64,000 bases of DNA from CAIYTF01 sp963664845 (GTDB lineage: Bacteria > Bacteroidota > Ignavibacteria > Ignavibacteriales > Ignavibacteriaceae): NCBI GenBank assembly GCA_963664845.1, contig OY761615.1, positions 1,922,001 to 1,986,000 of the forward strand. The letters are read 5' to 3'. Position numbers and translations under genes: made by a program. How positions within the stretch are numbered: the stretch's first letter is position 1; every line of letters begins with the position of its first letter. The notes under the pieces were generated by a model, which searched no databases, was not told where the DNA came from, and saw only the letters and a program-made list of their open reading frames with translations. This document shows, piece after piece, positions 7,942 through 16,935 of this stretch.

Positions 7942-8970
7942 TTATTCGTTTTTTGTGTGTAATAGATTCAGAAGATTATTTATCATTCTTTCCACAATCT
8001 TCTTATCCGCCAGGGCAATTCTGTCCAATATCTCTTTATGTGTCTGGGAAGCTGCATACGCGCCTTTATCCTGAACTTCCGTAGTCAGGGTAACCGTCAA
8101 TACTGCTTTGCTTATCTCCGTGTTTTGGAAATTTATGAATGCCTGATATAAATCCTTGCTGTCACCCCTCGAATTAATGTCCAATGGTTCAATACTCTCA
8201 TCATCATCAATCACGGCAACAGCGTCCCGCCGCATGGTCTGAAGAGCGCTGAGGAACTTATCCTTTTGCTCCGGGCTGGCATTTTTGTTCACTTTCCCAA
8301 TAAGATACGGCATTCCGTATTTCTCCGCCATGTACGACCAAAAGACGATCCCGTCTTTTTTCAGGGTCACCGGCCAGAAGCACCGGCTGAGAAGTTTTTC
8401 ACCGTAGGGATTATTGTATTTTGGCTTATTCCGGGCGATCAGGAACTTATTCGGGGGAACCGGTTCGCTTTCCCATCCCGTAGCATCCTTTAGTAACCGC
8501 AGTTCATTCTCTTCCCCAAACACAAACCATTCCTGGGGCTTTTCAATTATCGCCTTTGGCTTCAGTTTGCCGGATTTCAACTCCCACATAATTTCAAAAA
8601 CCACGTATCCGTAAAAAAGACAGTCAAGAGAGCTCTCAATAATGCTTTCTATTTCAAGACTCCGCAGCAGGTCTTCAATTTCTTTGTCAGCCGGGGAACT
8701 CTTTTTATCCGGAACGGCTACGCCATCAACTTCGCTTTTGAACAGTTCAAATATCCCGTTTCTTACCCGCCAGTTCATTGATGTCACCTGCATTATCCGC
8801 TGTTGTTTTACCGCGGTAAGGTGGGCATCAATTTCAAGTTTTCGCAATATTTCAATTCCGCGTCCTTGTTGCTTTAAAATAAGATCGGGATCCGGCAGAT
8901 AGTCCATGAAGTTCCTGAATATCTGCTGTTTATCCCGTGTCGCTATTTCCTCTAAAAACGCTTTGTTCAT
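7942..8970 (-). CDS. Phage portal protein, Mu gp29-like (DUF935), short
   Basis: Portal subunit at the DNA entry vertex of the phage head. The DUF935 signature is visible: the N-terminal YLPDPDLILKQQG segment, QQRIMQVTSMNWRV, the central SYMAEKYGMPYLIGK and a C-terminal EVQDKGAYAASQTHKEI block. At 342 aa it is well short of Mu gp29 (about 512 aa): it stops soon after the helix that in Mu-like portals is followed by about 100 further residues. It may be truncated or a compact version. It is co-oriented with terminase, upstream on the same strand. Confidence 0.8.
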   Translation of the reverse strand: MNKAFLEEIATRDKQQIFRNFMDYLPDPDLILKQQGRGIEILRKLEIDAHLTAVKQQRIMQVTSMNWRVRNGIFELFKSEVDGVAVPDKKSSPADKEIEDLLRSLEIESIIESSLDCLFYGYVVFEIMWELKSGKLKPKAIIEKPQEWFVFGEENELRLLKDATGWESEPVPPNKFLIARNKPKYNNPYGEKLLSRCFWPVTLKKDGIVFWSYMAEKYGMPYLIGKVNKNASPEQKDKFLSALQTMRRDAVAVIDDDESIEPLDINSRGDSKDLYQAFINFQNTEISKAVLTVTLTTEVQDKGAYAASQTHKEILDRIALADKKIVERMINNLLNLLHTKNE

Positions 8971-9066
8971 TGCAGTTTCTTTTCTAATTTTATTTGTAAC
9001 TGTCCAGTTTTCTTTTGCTCTGGAGGCTTATCAGTAGCGTCACAACTCATTGGCCTCCGGAGCATT

Positions 9067-10395
9067 TTAATTATATCTCAGACTTTGCAGCTTTTCACCA
9101 AACTCACTTTGCTGCGAACGAATTTCCATGCTTCTTCTTAAATCCTTTTCCTTGAAGTAGGCAAGCGCCTGGCTCATAGAATCCACCACATCATCAAATT
9201 GTCCGTTCGGGAAATCCTCACACTCGTTCAGAAAATCTTTCAGCCAGGGTGCCTCTTCAGGCAATAGAACTCTTCCTGACTCAATCAGCGGCGTCACATA
9301 ATGTACACGCGCTATCTTATCCTGTTCAACCTGAACGCCTTTAATGGGGATTCTAGTCCCTCGTTCCAGCTCCTGTATAAGGCTTTGGCCGCTTCCTTTG
9401 TCCTCAATCAGGATCATATCCGGCTTGTACTCCTGGTTCAGCTCAAGCACTTTTTTCTTTAACTCCGGAAATTCAACCCGGCCCCGCCACATGTCCAAGA
9501 GGTAAAACCCGTTTTCCTTTATCGACCAGGTAGTACAGACTGAAAAATCATTTTCCGCGTTCTTTTTGAAAGCAGTATCCCAGCTCTGAATTATGCTGCC
9601 ACCTCTTCCGGCCTCGCTGCCATTCAAGCTGTAACTGTAACTATTCCCTGAAACTGGATAGTATTTCCACCAGTCCCTTTTAATAATTCCGTCTTGTTCG
9701 GAATCGACAAAATTCCCAAAAACTTCCTGATCCCGCAGCGCAGGGGAAATCTCTTTCACCATCTCATCAATTTCATCACGATCAAGCAGTGGGTTGTCAT
9801 ACGTAGAGTAATTAAAGCTTGTCCATAACCCGGCAGCGTTTCCATTCTCCCCGAGCTTTTTTCTGCCATTCTCAAACAGTTCATAGAAGAGGTGTGTCTC
9901 ATGTTTCTTTTTCAGGTGTTTTCCTTTCGGCGTTCCGCCGATCAGAACCTCTGCTTTATAATCCAGAATCATCGGCCTTATACTCTCATTCCAAAGGCTC
10001 CGGTTTTTCAGGATGATCCCCGCCTCATTCAGCACAACGAGCGCGTAGCCAAATCCTTCGATATTCTCAGGCCTGTCCGCGCTTCTGAAATCGCATATCG
10101 AATTAACGATCTTCAAATCATTCCGGTTACCCCGGAATTGCCACAGGCCTTTTGGCAGAGCGTTAAGCACTGGCTTAAAATACCGTTCGACATACCGCTC
10201 TATATTCCCGTAAACCGTGTCCACCCAGAGAACAGGGGAAGTCCCTTCGAGCATGCGCTCTATGACAAAGTTTGCAAAACCTCGTGTGAGTCCGAATCTC
10301 CGGCCCTTTGCTATTACCTTGAAACGGCTCTTGGTCTCGAAAAATATTTCACGCTGTTTAGGGTGGTAACACAATTCCAATTTGCATTCTTTCAC
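9067..10395 (-). CDS. Large terminase subunit (Mu gp28-like packaging ATPase/nuclease)
   Basis: Motor that cuts and packages phage DNA. The N-terminal ATPase part has FKVIAKGRRFGLTRG as the Walker A region and VVLNEAG as the Walker B region. The C-terminal RNase H-like nuclease has SWDTAFKKNAENDFSV, ILIEDKGSGQSLIQEL and FDDVVDSMSQAL with the expected acidic residues. Length 442 aa is normal. The start is GTG 10395, five bases after the upstream HTH gene stop, with a purine-rich ribosome-binding site; the nearby ATG is out of frame. It forms a minus-strand packaging operon with portal. Confidence 0.88.
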   Translation of the reverse strand: MKECKLELCYHPKQREIFFETKSRFKVIAKGRRFGLTRGFANFVIERMLEGTSPVLWVDTVYGNIERYVERYFKPVLNALPKGLWQFRGNRNDLKIVNSICDFRSADRPENIEGFGYALVVLNEAGIILKNRSLWNESIRPMILDYKAEVLIGGTPKGKHLKKKHETHLFYELFENGRKKLGENGNAAGLWTSFNYSTYDNPLLDRDEIDEMVKEISPALRDQEVFGNFVDSEQDGIIKRDWWKYYPVSGNSYSYSLNGSEAGRGGSIIQSWDTAFKKNAENDFSVCTTWSIKENGFYLLDMWRGRVEFPELKKKVLELNQEYKPDMILIEDKGSGQSLIQELERGTRIPIKGVQVEQDKIARVHYVTPLIESGRVLLPEEAPWLKDFLNECEDFPNGQFDDVVDSMSQALAYFKEKDLRRSMEIRSQQSEFGEKLQSLRYN

Positions 10396-10400
10396 TTCGC

Positions 10401-10736
10401 TTAGAGTTCCTTTTTCTCCAGGATAATTTTCACCTCGCCACTTTCTTTCATGGTGTCGCTCTGGTCAAGATATTGCTTCCCAAGCCAAATAAGCATAGAG
10501 ACATTACCACCCATCGCGACCGAAATTTGCTTCCGTTTCAGCCGTGTTTTCAGATTCCCTCTCCCGGAAACTAATTGTAAATCATAGTGTCTCTTGAGTG
10601 TATTTTCGTCATAGCCGAGCGCCTCGGCTATCTCCTTATTAGTCAGCCCAAAGCTTGAAAGCTTCTCAACTTGCTTTTCCACCGTGGTTTTCACCCCGGT
10701 TCGCGGATTTTTCGGGCTCTTACCCATTTCGGCCAC
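10401..10736 (-). CDS. Helix-turn-helix protein, possible small terminase subunit
   Basis: A 111-aa basic protein with a helix-turn-helix at about 28-50 (LTNKEIAEALGYDENTLKRHY) and a following helical segment. The HTH and its place directly upstream of the large terminase suggest the small terminase subunit that recognises packaging DNA. A transcription regulator of the divergent control region is the alternative. The start is GTG 10736 or ATG 10727. The 21170 gene also resembles a small terminase, so the assignment is uncertain. Confidence 0.6.
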   Translation of the reverse strand: MAEMGKSPKNPRTGVKTTVEKQVEKLSSFGLTNKEIAEALGYDENTLKRHYDLQLVSGRGNLKTRLKRKQISVAMGGNVSMLIWLGKQYLDQSDTMKESGEVKIILEKKEL

Positions 10737-10741
10737 CTTAA

Positions 10742-10846
10742 TTATTTAGGCAAAATTCGTATATACAAAATATTTTAAGGAAATATACGAAATTACTTGC
10801 ATTAAGTAAAGTTATTTCTTATTTTGCCTTAGTTATTTAGGTAAAT
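10742..10846. promoter_or_regulatory. Divergent control region with paired inverted and direct repeats
   Basis: This region separates the packaging operon from the morphogenesis operon. It contains TTATTTAGG(C/T)AAA twice in direct orientation (10742 and 10833), ATTTTGCCT at 10821 inverted to AGGCAAAAT at 10748, and a 9-bp inverted repeat TTCGTATAT/ATATACGAA (10756-10764, 10783-10791). Such nested repeats fit operators for a regulator that controls both directions. Confidence 0.45.
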
Positions 10847-10878
10847 CAGTAGTTTATCATTAAAATGTAAGTCAGAAT

Positions 10879-11898
10879 ATGGAATTTGAAGTTTTCAAAA
10901 CAGGCACGCACACCGACACAAATGGCACCGTGAAAGACTTTACGGAGGCCGATCTTGACTTTATTGCCTCATCTTATAACCCTCAGTTGAATGAGGCCCC
11001 AATCGTAATCGGGCATCCCAAGAACAATGCCCCCGCCTACGGCTGGGTAGAGTCTCTCCGCCGTTCCGGCCAGACCCTTTTTGCAAAAGTATCTGCAATT
11101 GTTCCTGAATTCCTTGAAGCCCTGAAACAGGGATTATTTAAGAAACGAAGTATTGCCCTGAATAGTGATGGCACTCTCCGGCATGTTGGTTTCCTTGGCG
11201 CGGTTCCCCCAGCAGTCAAAGGACTCAAAGACTTGGAATTCTCAGATTATGTACCGGCCTACGAATTTTCCTCAGTAGATGAACAAGGCAGTTCAGTCAT
11301 TGAACAAATTTCAGATAATCACATAAATCCAGATCATCCCAGTGTTCAAGGCCCGTTACAGGTAGAGGAATCAACCCCCACTCCCGGCTCTCTTTCTATT
11401 CCATCCGAGGGTAAAAGCCCAGCCTCCGAATTTGCCTCTTCTTCTGCGCAGGAAGATGCTGTCCGTCAAAAAGTTCTGGATAATATCGAAAAGCTCTATT
11501 TCCGTCAGCGGAGAACTGAGTTTGAAATTTATCTGAATGAAAAGCTTGCCTACGGCAATGTCACCCCGGCAATGAAAACCCAGCTCCTGAAATTGCTTGA
11601 GGCGCTCTCTGCGGTCGCCTTCAATCGTGATACGGATGCCTATGTTTTTGAATTTTCCGATGAATCAAAGGAAGACCCGCTCAATATTCTGAAAGCGTTT
11701 ATCGATTCGCTGCCGAAGGTTATCACTTTTGAAGAAGTGGCAACAAAGCCGCTTACGGAAGAAGCCGTTTCACGAAGTGAGTTTTCCGGCTTTTCTCTTG
11801 ACAGCCAGTCACTTGAACTGCACGAAAAGATTACCCGGCTTTCGAAGAAAGAGAATATCCCGTACGTGGAAGCTCTCCACAAACTGAAATCCAATTAA
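10879..11898 (+). CDS. Phage prohead protease/scaffold (Mu gpI-like)
   Basis: Head maturation protease with a scaffold tail. The N-terminal ~150 residues match Mu-like protease I: FKTGTHTDTNG, IVIGHPKNNAPAYGWV, FKKRSIALNSDG and HVGFLGAVPPAVKGL. The C-terminal half is variable and helical, as expected for the internal scaffold (gpZ region). Length 339 aa is usual. It is the first gene of the plus-strand morphogenesis operon, directly upstream of the capsid gene, and processes the prohead before DNA packaging. Confidence 0.85.
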   Translation: MEFEVFKTGTHTDTNGTVKDFTEADLDFIASSYNPQLNEAPIVIGHPKNNAPAYGWVESLRRSGQTLFAKVSAIVPEFLEALKQGLFKKRSIALNSDGTLRHVGFLGAVPPAVKGLKDLEFSDYVPAYEFSSVDEQGSSVIEQISDNHINPDHPSVQGPLQVEESTPTPGSLSIPSEGKSPASEFASSSAQEDAVRQKVLDNIEKLYFRQRRTEFEIYLNEKLAYGNVTPAMKTQLLKLLEALSAVAFNRDTDAYVFEFSDESKEDPLNILKAFIDSLPKVITFEEVATKPLTEEAVSRSEFSGFSLDSQSLELHEKITRLSKKENIPYVEALHKLKSN

Positions 11899-11930
11899 AT
11901 AATAATTCAAACTGAAAGTGAATTTGTCCT

Positions 11931-12854
11931 ATGAGTACACTGTCTGATAAAAGAGTCGTTGATCCGGTACTGACCAACCTCTCCCGTGGTTATACAAACG
12001 CATCCTTTATAGGTTCGGCTTTGTTCCCCGAAGTTGATGTCGATAAAGAAGGCGGAAAGATACCGCAGTTCAACAAAGAAGCCTTCAAAATCTATAACAC
12101 CGAGCGGGCAATACGCGGCAACTCAAACCGTATCAGCCCCGAAGGAAGAAGCTCCATTCCGTATGCACTAACCGAGCATGACCTGGAATATCCCATCGAT
12201 TACCGCGAATTGAGTGAGGACATTCTTCCTCTTGAAATGCACGCCACAACCGTAGTAAGTGAAGGGCTCTCGCTTCGCAAAGAAAAAATGCAGGCCACGC
12301 TTGCACAGGATTTAACCAACTACGCAATCGGCAGTAAAGTAACACTTTCCGGAACCGATCAGTTTACCAATGCTTCAAGTGATCCCTTTTCTATAGTCGA
12401 TTCAGCTATTGAAGCAGTCCGCTCCAAAATAGCAAAACGCCCCAATGTTATGCTCATGGGCCCTACGGTGTTCAAGGCGCTTAAGAATCATGCAAAGGTT
12501 CTTGACCGCATCAAGTACACCATGAAAGGAGTTGTCACGCTGGATATTCTCTCTCAGCTTTTCAATATCGAGAATCTCCTGGTCGGTGACGCCGTTTTCG
12601 CTAACGACAATGACACGTTTTCAGATATATGGGCTGATAATATCGTTCTGGCATATGTTCCCCGTGCCCAGTCAAACGTAAAGCGCAGTTATTATGAACC
12701 GGCATACGGATACACGCTTTTCAAGAAAGATTATCCTCTGGTTGACAAGTATGATGAGAAAGGGAAACTTCTCCTGATTCGTGCAACCTCAATCTTTCAG
12801 TCGCTTATTGTTGGTGCGGAAGCTGGCTATCTTATTAATGATTGTTGTGCATAA
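11931..12854 (+). CDS. Major capsid protein
   Basis: Main head shell protein. Its N-terminal VDPVLTNLSRGYTNASFIGSALFP, the middle AIEAVRSKIAKRPNVMLMGP and the C-terminal NIVLAYVP...PAYGYTLF segments are typical of HK97-fold capsid proteins that accompany gpI-type proteases. Length 307 aa matches the family. It follows the protease/scaffold and precedes small connector genes, the usual order. Its high copy product would be the first protein to look for in particles. Confidence 0.85.
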   Translation: MSTLSDKRVVDPVLTNLSRGYTNASFIGSALFPEVDVDKEGGKIPQFNKEAFKIYNTERAIRGNSNRISPEGRSSIPYALTEHDLEYPIDYRELSEDILPLEMHATTVVSEGLSLRKEKMQATLAQDLTNYAIGSKVTLSGTDQFTNASSDPFSIVDSAIEAVRSKIAKRPNVMLMGPTVFKALKNHAKVLDRIKYTMKGVVTLDILSQLFNIENLLVGDAVFANDNDTFSDIWADNIVLAYVPRAQSNVKRSYYEPAYGYTLFKKDYPLVDKYDEKGKLLLIRATSIFQSLIVGAEAGYLINDCCA

Positions 12855-12865
12855 GGAGAATCACC

Positions 12866-13105
12866 ATGCCTAAATACATCATATTAAACACCGATTTACG
12901 CCTTGACGGGCAGTTCTTCCCGGAGAATTCTCCTATTGAACTGACGGATGAACGGGCAGCTTTGCTTGCCCCGTATTTACAGGAACTCCCGCAAATAGAA
13001 AGTGCACCAGATGCAATTCCGGAGCCTGAACAGTTTAAGCCACAGCCAGAGGATAATTCCCAGGCTCAGGACACAACCTCAAATTCAAAAAAAGGCAGGA
13101 AATAA
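12866..13105 (+). CDS. Small head protein (Mu gp35-like position)
   Basis: Encodes 79 residues. The N-terminal LNTDLRLDGQFFPENSPIELTDERAALLAPYL resembles the short gp35/DUF7210-like proteins of Mu-type heads; the rest is a proline/glutamate/glutamine-rich tail ending in basic residues. ATG 12866 is chosen because AAGGAG lies just ahead; an upstream in-frame ATG would overlap the capsid gene. It sits between capsid and decoration genes. Confidence 0.65.
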   Translation: MPKYIILNTDLRLDGQFFPENSPIELTDERAALLAPYLQELPQIESAPDAIPEPEQFKPQPEDNSQAQDTTSNSKKGRK

Positions 13106-13108
13106 GCC

Positions 13109-13525
13109 ATGAAAACCTATAACCCCGTTGGAATAATTTCAATTACGGCAGCAGCGTCCATTGTCAAAAACCGCTTCATTGGTTTCAATGGAAATATCTG
13201 TGCGGCCAATGCTAAAGCCATTGGCGTTTCAGATGCTAATTCTGATACCGGTGAGCAGCTTCCCGTTGTCATTGGCGGTATCGCGCTTATCGCATCAGGC
13301 AGCGCTGTTTCCCAGGGTAACGCACTGGTCAGTAATGCATCGGGAAAAGCAATTCCCGCAACCGCTTTCAGCGTTTCGGTTCCTTCAGGCGCAACACCGG
13401 TTACCTCTAATCTTGCACAGCCCGATCTCGTTGAGGCAGGCTCTGTTCTCCCGCAGTCTGTCAATGGCTACGCCCTTGATGCGGCTGCCGGAGCAGATGA
13501 ATTGATCCGTGTTCTTATAGTGTAA
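13109..13525 (+). CDS. Capsid decoration/cement protein (DUF2190-like)
   Basis: A 138-aa alanine-, glycine- and valine-rich beta protein. The pattern AAASIVKNRFIGFNG, repeated IALIASGSAVSQGNALVS and the C-terminal DELIRVLIV fit DUF2190 head-fibre or cement proteins, which bind the outside of the capsid. It follows the capsid gene by two small steps in the same operon. Assignment rests on pattern and position rather than on catalytic motifs. Confidence 0.72.
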   Translation: MKTYNPVGIISITAAASIVKNRFIGFNGNICAANAKAIGVSDANSDTGEQLPVVIGGIALIASGSAVSQGNALVSNASGKAIPATAFSVSVPSGATPVTSNLAQPDLVEAGSVLPQSVNGYALDAAAGADELIRVLIV

Positions 13526-13546
13526 CCGTCTGACTGATACTGTCTT

Positions 13547-13969
13547 ATGTATATCACGATTGCTGAAGTAATTGACAAGTTTCCCGCGCAGCTCATTATG
13601 AATCTCCTGAATGATGAATGCGTGAAAACAGTTGATTGGAATAATCCGTGTGACCCGCTTGCCAAAAGGCTCGCGGGTATCATCTCTGATGCGGAGAAGG
13701 AAGTTAACGGATACCTCTTTGGCTATACGCTTCCTTTCCAGACACCGCCTTCAGTTCTCAGTGTAATCACGCTCGATGTTGTTCTTTATTACTGTTACCG
13801 CCGCCGCATGAGTAATGATATTCCGGGGTATATCCAAAAGAACTATTCAGACAGAATTGCTTTTCTGGGGAAAGTTGCTGAAGGGAAAATCTCCCTCGGC
13901 AATGATACGCCGGATGAAACGCGGTATTTCGCGGTCTCATACACTGATAACAATTTCTTAGATTATTAA
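13547..13969 (+). CDS. Head completion/connector protein (DUF1320, Mu gp36-like)
   Basis: A 140-aa protein expected at the head-tail interface. It starts MYITIAEVIDKFP and has the DUF1320 features: an N-terminal helix ending in a divergent loop, then GIISDAEKEVNGYLFGYTLPF, and a middle helical LDVVLYYCYRRRM. Members sit below the portal and receive the tail. It is followed after 3 bases by the gp37-like gene. Confidence 0.8.
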   Translation: MYITIAEVIDKFPAQLIMNLLNDECVKTVDWNNPCDPLAKRLAGIISDAEKEVNGYLFGYTLPFQTPPSVLSVITLDVVLYYCYRRRMSNDIPGYIQKNYSDRIAFLGKVAEGKISLGNDTPDETRYFAVSYTDNNFLDY

Positions 13970-13984
13970 CTATTGGCTGCCGGT

Positions 13985-14413
13985 ATGAACCCTAACTATA
14001 TCAAAGAGAAAATAAAACTGGAACTTGAGCACCGCCTGAGCGCCGGAATTCCGGTTCTTGAGGACACAGCACCGGACAATAGTTTTCTCCAATATCCGGA
14101 AGGAGCCATAACGGTTACCTATAAGGGCAGTACGTACCGTTCTTTGAATCTGGGAGATAACTCTTCGCAGGAGAGGAAATCACTCTTTCTGGTAACCTTA
14201 CACTACCGTTCATTCCTGCAGCTTAATTCTTCAGTCACTGTTTTGGAGGATATCAAGAATATTCTCAGGGGTCTTAAACTCAATGACATCCCGGACAGGC
14301 TCGCTCCGGTTAAAGATGAATTTGTCGGATTGGATAACCTCGAAAGTATAAAAACACATACGATAACCTTTGAGATCACCTGCAAAGAATTTCAGGATGA
14401 TCAGAATAATTAA
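13985..14413 (+). CDS. Tail terminator/connector-like protein (Mu gp37-like)
   Basis: Encodes 142 residues from ATG 13985 (an in-frame TTG lies at 13973). The alternating helices and strands with RSLFLVTLHYRSF, LEDIKNILRGL and a final HTITFEITCKEFQ match the gp37/DUF1834 group, thought to complete the tail end that meets the head. It follows the DUF1320 gene directly, as in Mu-like phages. Called from pattern and order. Confidence 0.68.
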   Translation: MNPNYIKEKIKLELEHRLSAGIPVLEDTAPDNSFLQYPEGAITVTYKGSTYRSLNLGDNSSQERKSLFLVTLHYRSFLQLNSSVTVLEDIKNILRGLKLNDIPDRLAPVKDEFVGLDNLESIKTHTITFEITCKEFQDDQNN

Positions 14414-14436
14414 CAGTCATTTATCCCGGAGAAATC

Positions 14437-15057
14437 ATGGAACTTAAAAATTTTTACTCACTTGCAGACCAGGCAAACGTCGAACTCAATCGCCGTAATC
14501 TGCTTACTGGTTCGGATTATGAAAAATTCCTTACAGCAGCCTCCAGAGTTGGAGCCCGGCTTGTGAATAGTTCAGGCACAGCGCCCTATACAGAAGCGTC
14601 ATTCTGGCCCGCCGTTGAAACAATTGTCACCGGCTGGGGTAAAGACCCGGTAAATGATATGGCGGCCCGTGAAATGGCGCTCTCCGGCCTTGTATATCCG
14701 CTTACCGCTCCCGTTGGAATAATTGATCAAATCATAAACCAGGCATCTTCACTCATTGCATCTCAACAAGCCACAAATACCACGGTTGAGAGTTCTGTAC
14801 AGGAACTTACCGGAAATCCAGCCCATTTGATTTTGTCTTCGGTTGCCTCTGGTCTTGGCACCGGTGAATCCATCGTCATGAAATTACTCACCTCGGCTGA
14901 TGCCCAGAATTTTGTTACAAAATCTATCGCGACCATTTCTACGGACGGTACTTACGAATATTTCATTGATACGTTGACAATACCGAAGTTTTATAAAGTC
15001 ATTGCAATTGTTACCGGTACTGCCACGATCTCCGTCATAAACTCTTATAAATATTAG
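14437..15057 (+). CDS. Hypothetical phage structural protein
   Basis: A 206-aa protein I do not recognise. The N-terminal third is helical (YSLADQANVELNRRNLL), the middle is helical and polar, and the last ~80 residues are beta-rich (SIATISTDGTYEYFIDTLTIPKFYKVIAIVTG). ATG 14437 follows GGAG. It lies between the connector and the tail fibre-like gene, so a tail or virion role is likely but unproven. Confidence 0.6.
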   Translation: MELKNFYSLADQANVELNRRNLLTGSDYEKFLTAASRVGARLVNSSGTAPYTEASFWPAVETIVTGWGKDPVNDMAAREMALSGLVYPLTAPVGIIDQIINQASSLIASQQATNTTVESSVQELTGNPAHLILSSVASGLGTGESIVMKLLTSADAQNFVTKSIATISTDGTYEYFIDTLTIPKFYKVIAIVTGTATISVINSYKY

Positions 15058-15066
15058 GATTTGGTC

Positions 15067-16338
15067 ATGGACAAAGAATACATACCTCAGATGAATCTGA
15101 CTGTCAGAACCAATAATTATGTCGAGTATCCTTATAACAAGCTCGTTCCCGCCAATTGGGATCCGTCCCTGCTCATGTTCCGCTTCTTCGCGGATGCAGA
15201 ACGGGGAAATGACTCTAATGACGGTATGAGCTGGGGTACTGCCAAGAAAACAATAAGCGGGGCACTTGCAGAGCTGCCGCTCAATCTTGAGTCCCGTACA
15301 GCCTTTATTATCGTTCATTCCGGGAGTTATCACGAGTGCGTGTCGCTTGCAAATGTTTCAAATGGCTCTGTCTTTCTTATCCACGCAAAGACTTCGATGA
15401 ATGCCGAGCCCTGGTGGAATCCGCTCAATGACATCTCTCCAGTCAGAAATAATAATCCGATTGTTGTTGACGGAGGTTCAAATTTCGCACTCTTCTCCGG
15501 CTGGACACAAAATTCGGACTTACAGTTAACCATCGACAGCACTACCCTTGATGATACAAAGCTCATGTGGGGCCGCTGGATTTTCAAAAACGGGAATGGT
15601 CAGCCTTGGACGGTGTTTCTCCGTAATCTTTCGTCTGTATTCATTAAAAATCTCGTGGTTGATCTCACCGGCAAAACCGATGGCAGTGCCGCGGTTGGCA
15701 TTGACGGCATTAAAACACAGGTACGGCTTGTTTCCCTTGGTATTATTGGCAGCCTTAATTCACCCGTGTGTACAGGCTCCAATGGCTGGTATGGGGCATT
15801 GTCATTTAATACGGTACAGGGCTCTTATGTTTCTGATACCAACTGGTATGGCAGTTCAGGCAACAGCGGCTTCGATCCTGCGTATATCCCTCCTCACAAC
15901 AAATGGTTCGATTTCGATACCGTGCGGAATATCTACACGTCCTCCTATAACATAGTCAGCAAAAATGTTCAGCTAACGTTTTCTGACGTGTACTGGAATC
16001 AGGGCGGGCTCCCGGTTACCAAGCCGGTTATTTATCTGACCTCTGATTTTGGCGGTAAGGTAACCTATAATAAAACTCAGTGCGATATTGTGGACGGGTC
16101 AATTATCAGCCGCATTATCAGTGAAAGCTCAACCGGAGTTACCACGCAATACATTACCAATAAACTACGGGATTCGGGCAATCAGCTCATTCAGAAGAAT
16201 TATAACGTGGTACCGGCTGACAGTGAGCTTCAGCCTGGCGAACAATCTTTCTGGATTGATGAAGCGGCAAATAAGCTGAAAATAAAAGTGAAAAAAGCCA
16301 ATGGTACGGTAGTTAACGGCGAGGTATCTCTTGCGTAG
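15067..16338 (+). CDS. Tail fibre/spike-like beta-helix protein
   Basis: Encodes 423 residues. From about residue 45 it shows the pattern of pectate-lyase-like right-handed beta helices (FADAERGNDSNDGMSWGTAKKTI, then turns with repeated short strands, aromatic and asparagine/glycine-rich corners). Such proteins are phage tail spikes or fibres that bind or cut surface polysaccharides. ATG 15067 is preferred over TTG 15061. A glycosyltransferase-like gene lies two genes downstream. No catalytic residues can be assigned. Confidence 0.68.
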   Translation: MDKEYIPQMNLTVRTNNYVEYPYNKLVPANWDPSLLMFRFFADAERGNDSNDGMSWGTAKKTISGALAELPLNLESRTAFIIVHSGSYHECVSLANVSNGSVFLIHAKTSMNAEPWWNPLNDISPVRNNNPIVVDGGSNFALFSGWTQNSDLQLTIDSTTLDDTKLMWGRWIFKNGNGQPWTVFLRNLSSVFIKNLVVDLTGKTDGSAAVGIDGIKTQVRLVSLGIIGSLNSPVCTGSNGWYGALSFNTVQGSYVSDTNWYGSSGNSGFDPAYIPPHNKWFDFDTVRNIYTSSYNIVSKNVQLTFSDVYWNQGGLPVTKPVIYLTSDFGGKVTYNKTQCDIVDGSIISRIISESSTGVTTQYITNKLRDSGNQLIQKNYNVVPADSELQPGEQSFWIDEAANKLKIKVKKANGTVVNGEVSLA

Positions 16339-16387
16339 CTGCCTCATTTTCGTCTTTCTTACTCTAAAAGTTATTTGGAGGTAACCT

Positions 16388-16930
16388 ATGGGACTTGAAC
16401 TTATAAATCTCTCAAAGTCAACCGATAAACTGCTGAATGCAGTCATTCAAAATGTGCTCATTCAAACGAATGATAATCTTTACAGCGCTAACCCGACGTA
16501 TAATGACTGGAAGAACGCCGGTTACATTGAGGATGCAGCAGTCAAAGTCACCGCCAAACCAAATATTATCGAACTGATTGACGGCACCTCAATTTCAAAA
16601 GCATTTGACATAAGCTGGGAAGTTACCTCACTTCAGTATTACAGCCTCTATGAGTTTGAGAAATTTAATAACAAACTCTGTACAATAAATTTGAGCGGTG
16701 TATCGACCTATCTGAAAAACATCATTGTCAATCTGTCTCTCGATGCAACCTTCAATAAAAAAGGTGAGGCCAAAGTAAAACTCTCGGGCACCAAAAGAGT
16801 TACCCGGCTCCGTGACCTCATTGATGGTAATATCTGGGGCGCGCTCACGTCTCCCTGGGTTGATTCAGCCTCTATCGGTGGAATACTAAATTCATCAGCG
16901 GCTGAAGGCGCCGGACTAAGTTATCTCTAA
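16388..16930 (+). CDS. Tail tube protein candidate
   Basis: A 180-aa beta-rich protein with no catalytic motifs; a GGAG site precedes ATG 16388. Size, fold tendency (alternating strands, IIELIDGTSISKAFDISWEVTS, TINLSGVSTYLK) and its place ahead of the chaperone and tape measure fit a siphovirus tail tube subunit. No sheath gene is present, so a long non-contractile tail is implied. Inference from order and pattern only. Confidence 0.55.
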   Translation: MGLELINLSKSTDKLLNAVIQNVLIQTNDNLYSANPTYNDWKNAGYIEDAAVKVTAKPNIIELIDGTSISKAFDISWEVTSLQYYSLYEFEKFNNKLCTINLSGVSTYLKNIIVNLSLDATFNKKGEAKVKLSGTKRVTRLRDLIDGNIWGALTSPWVDSASIGGILNSSAAEGAGLSYL

Positions 16931-16935
16931 ACTAT

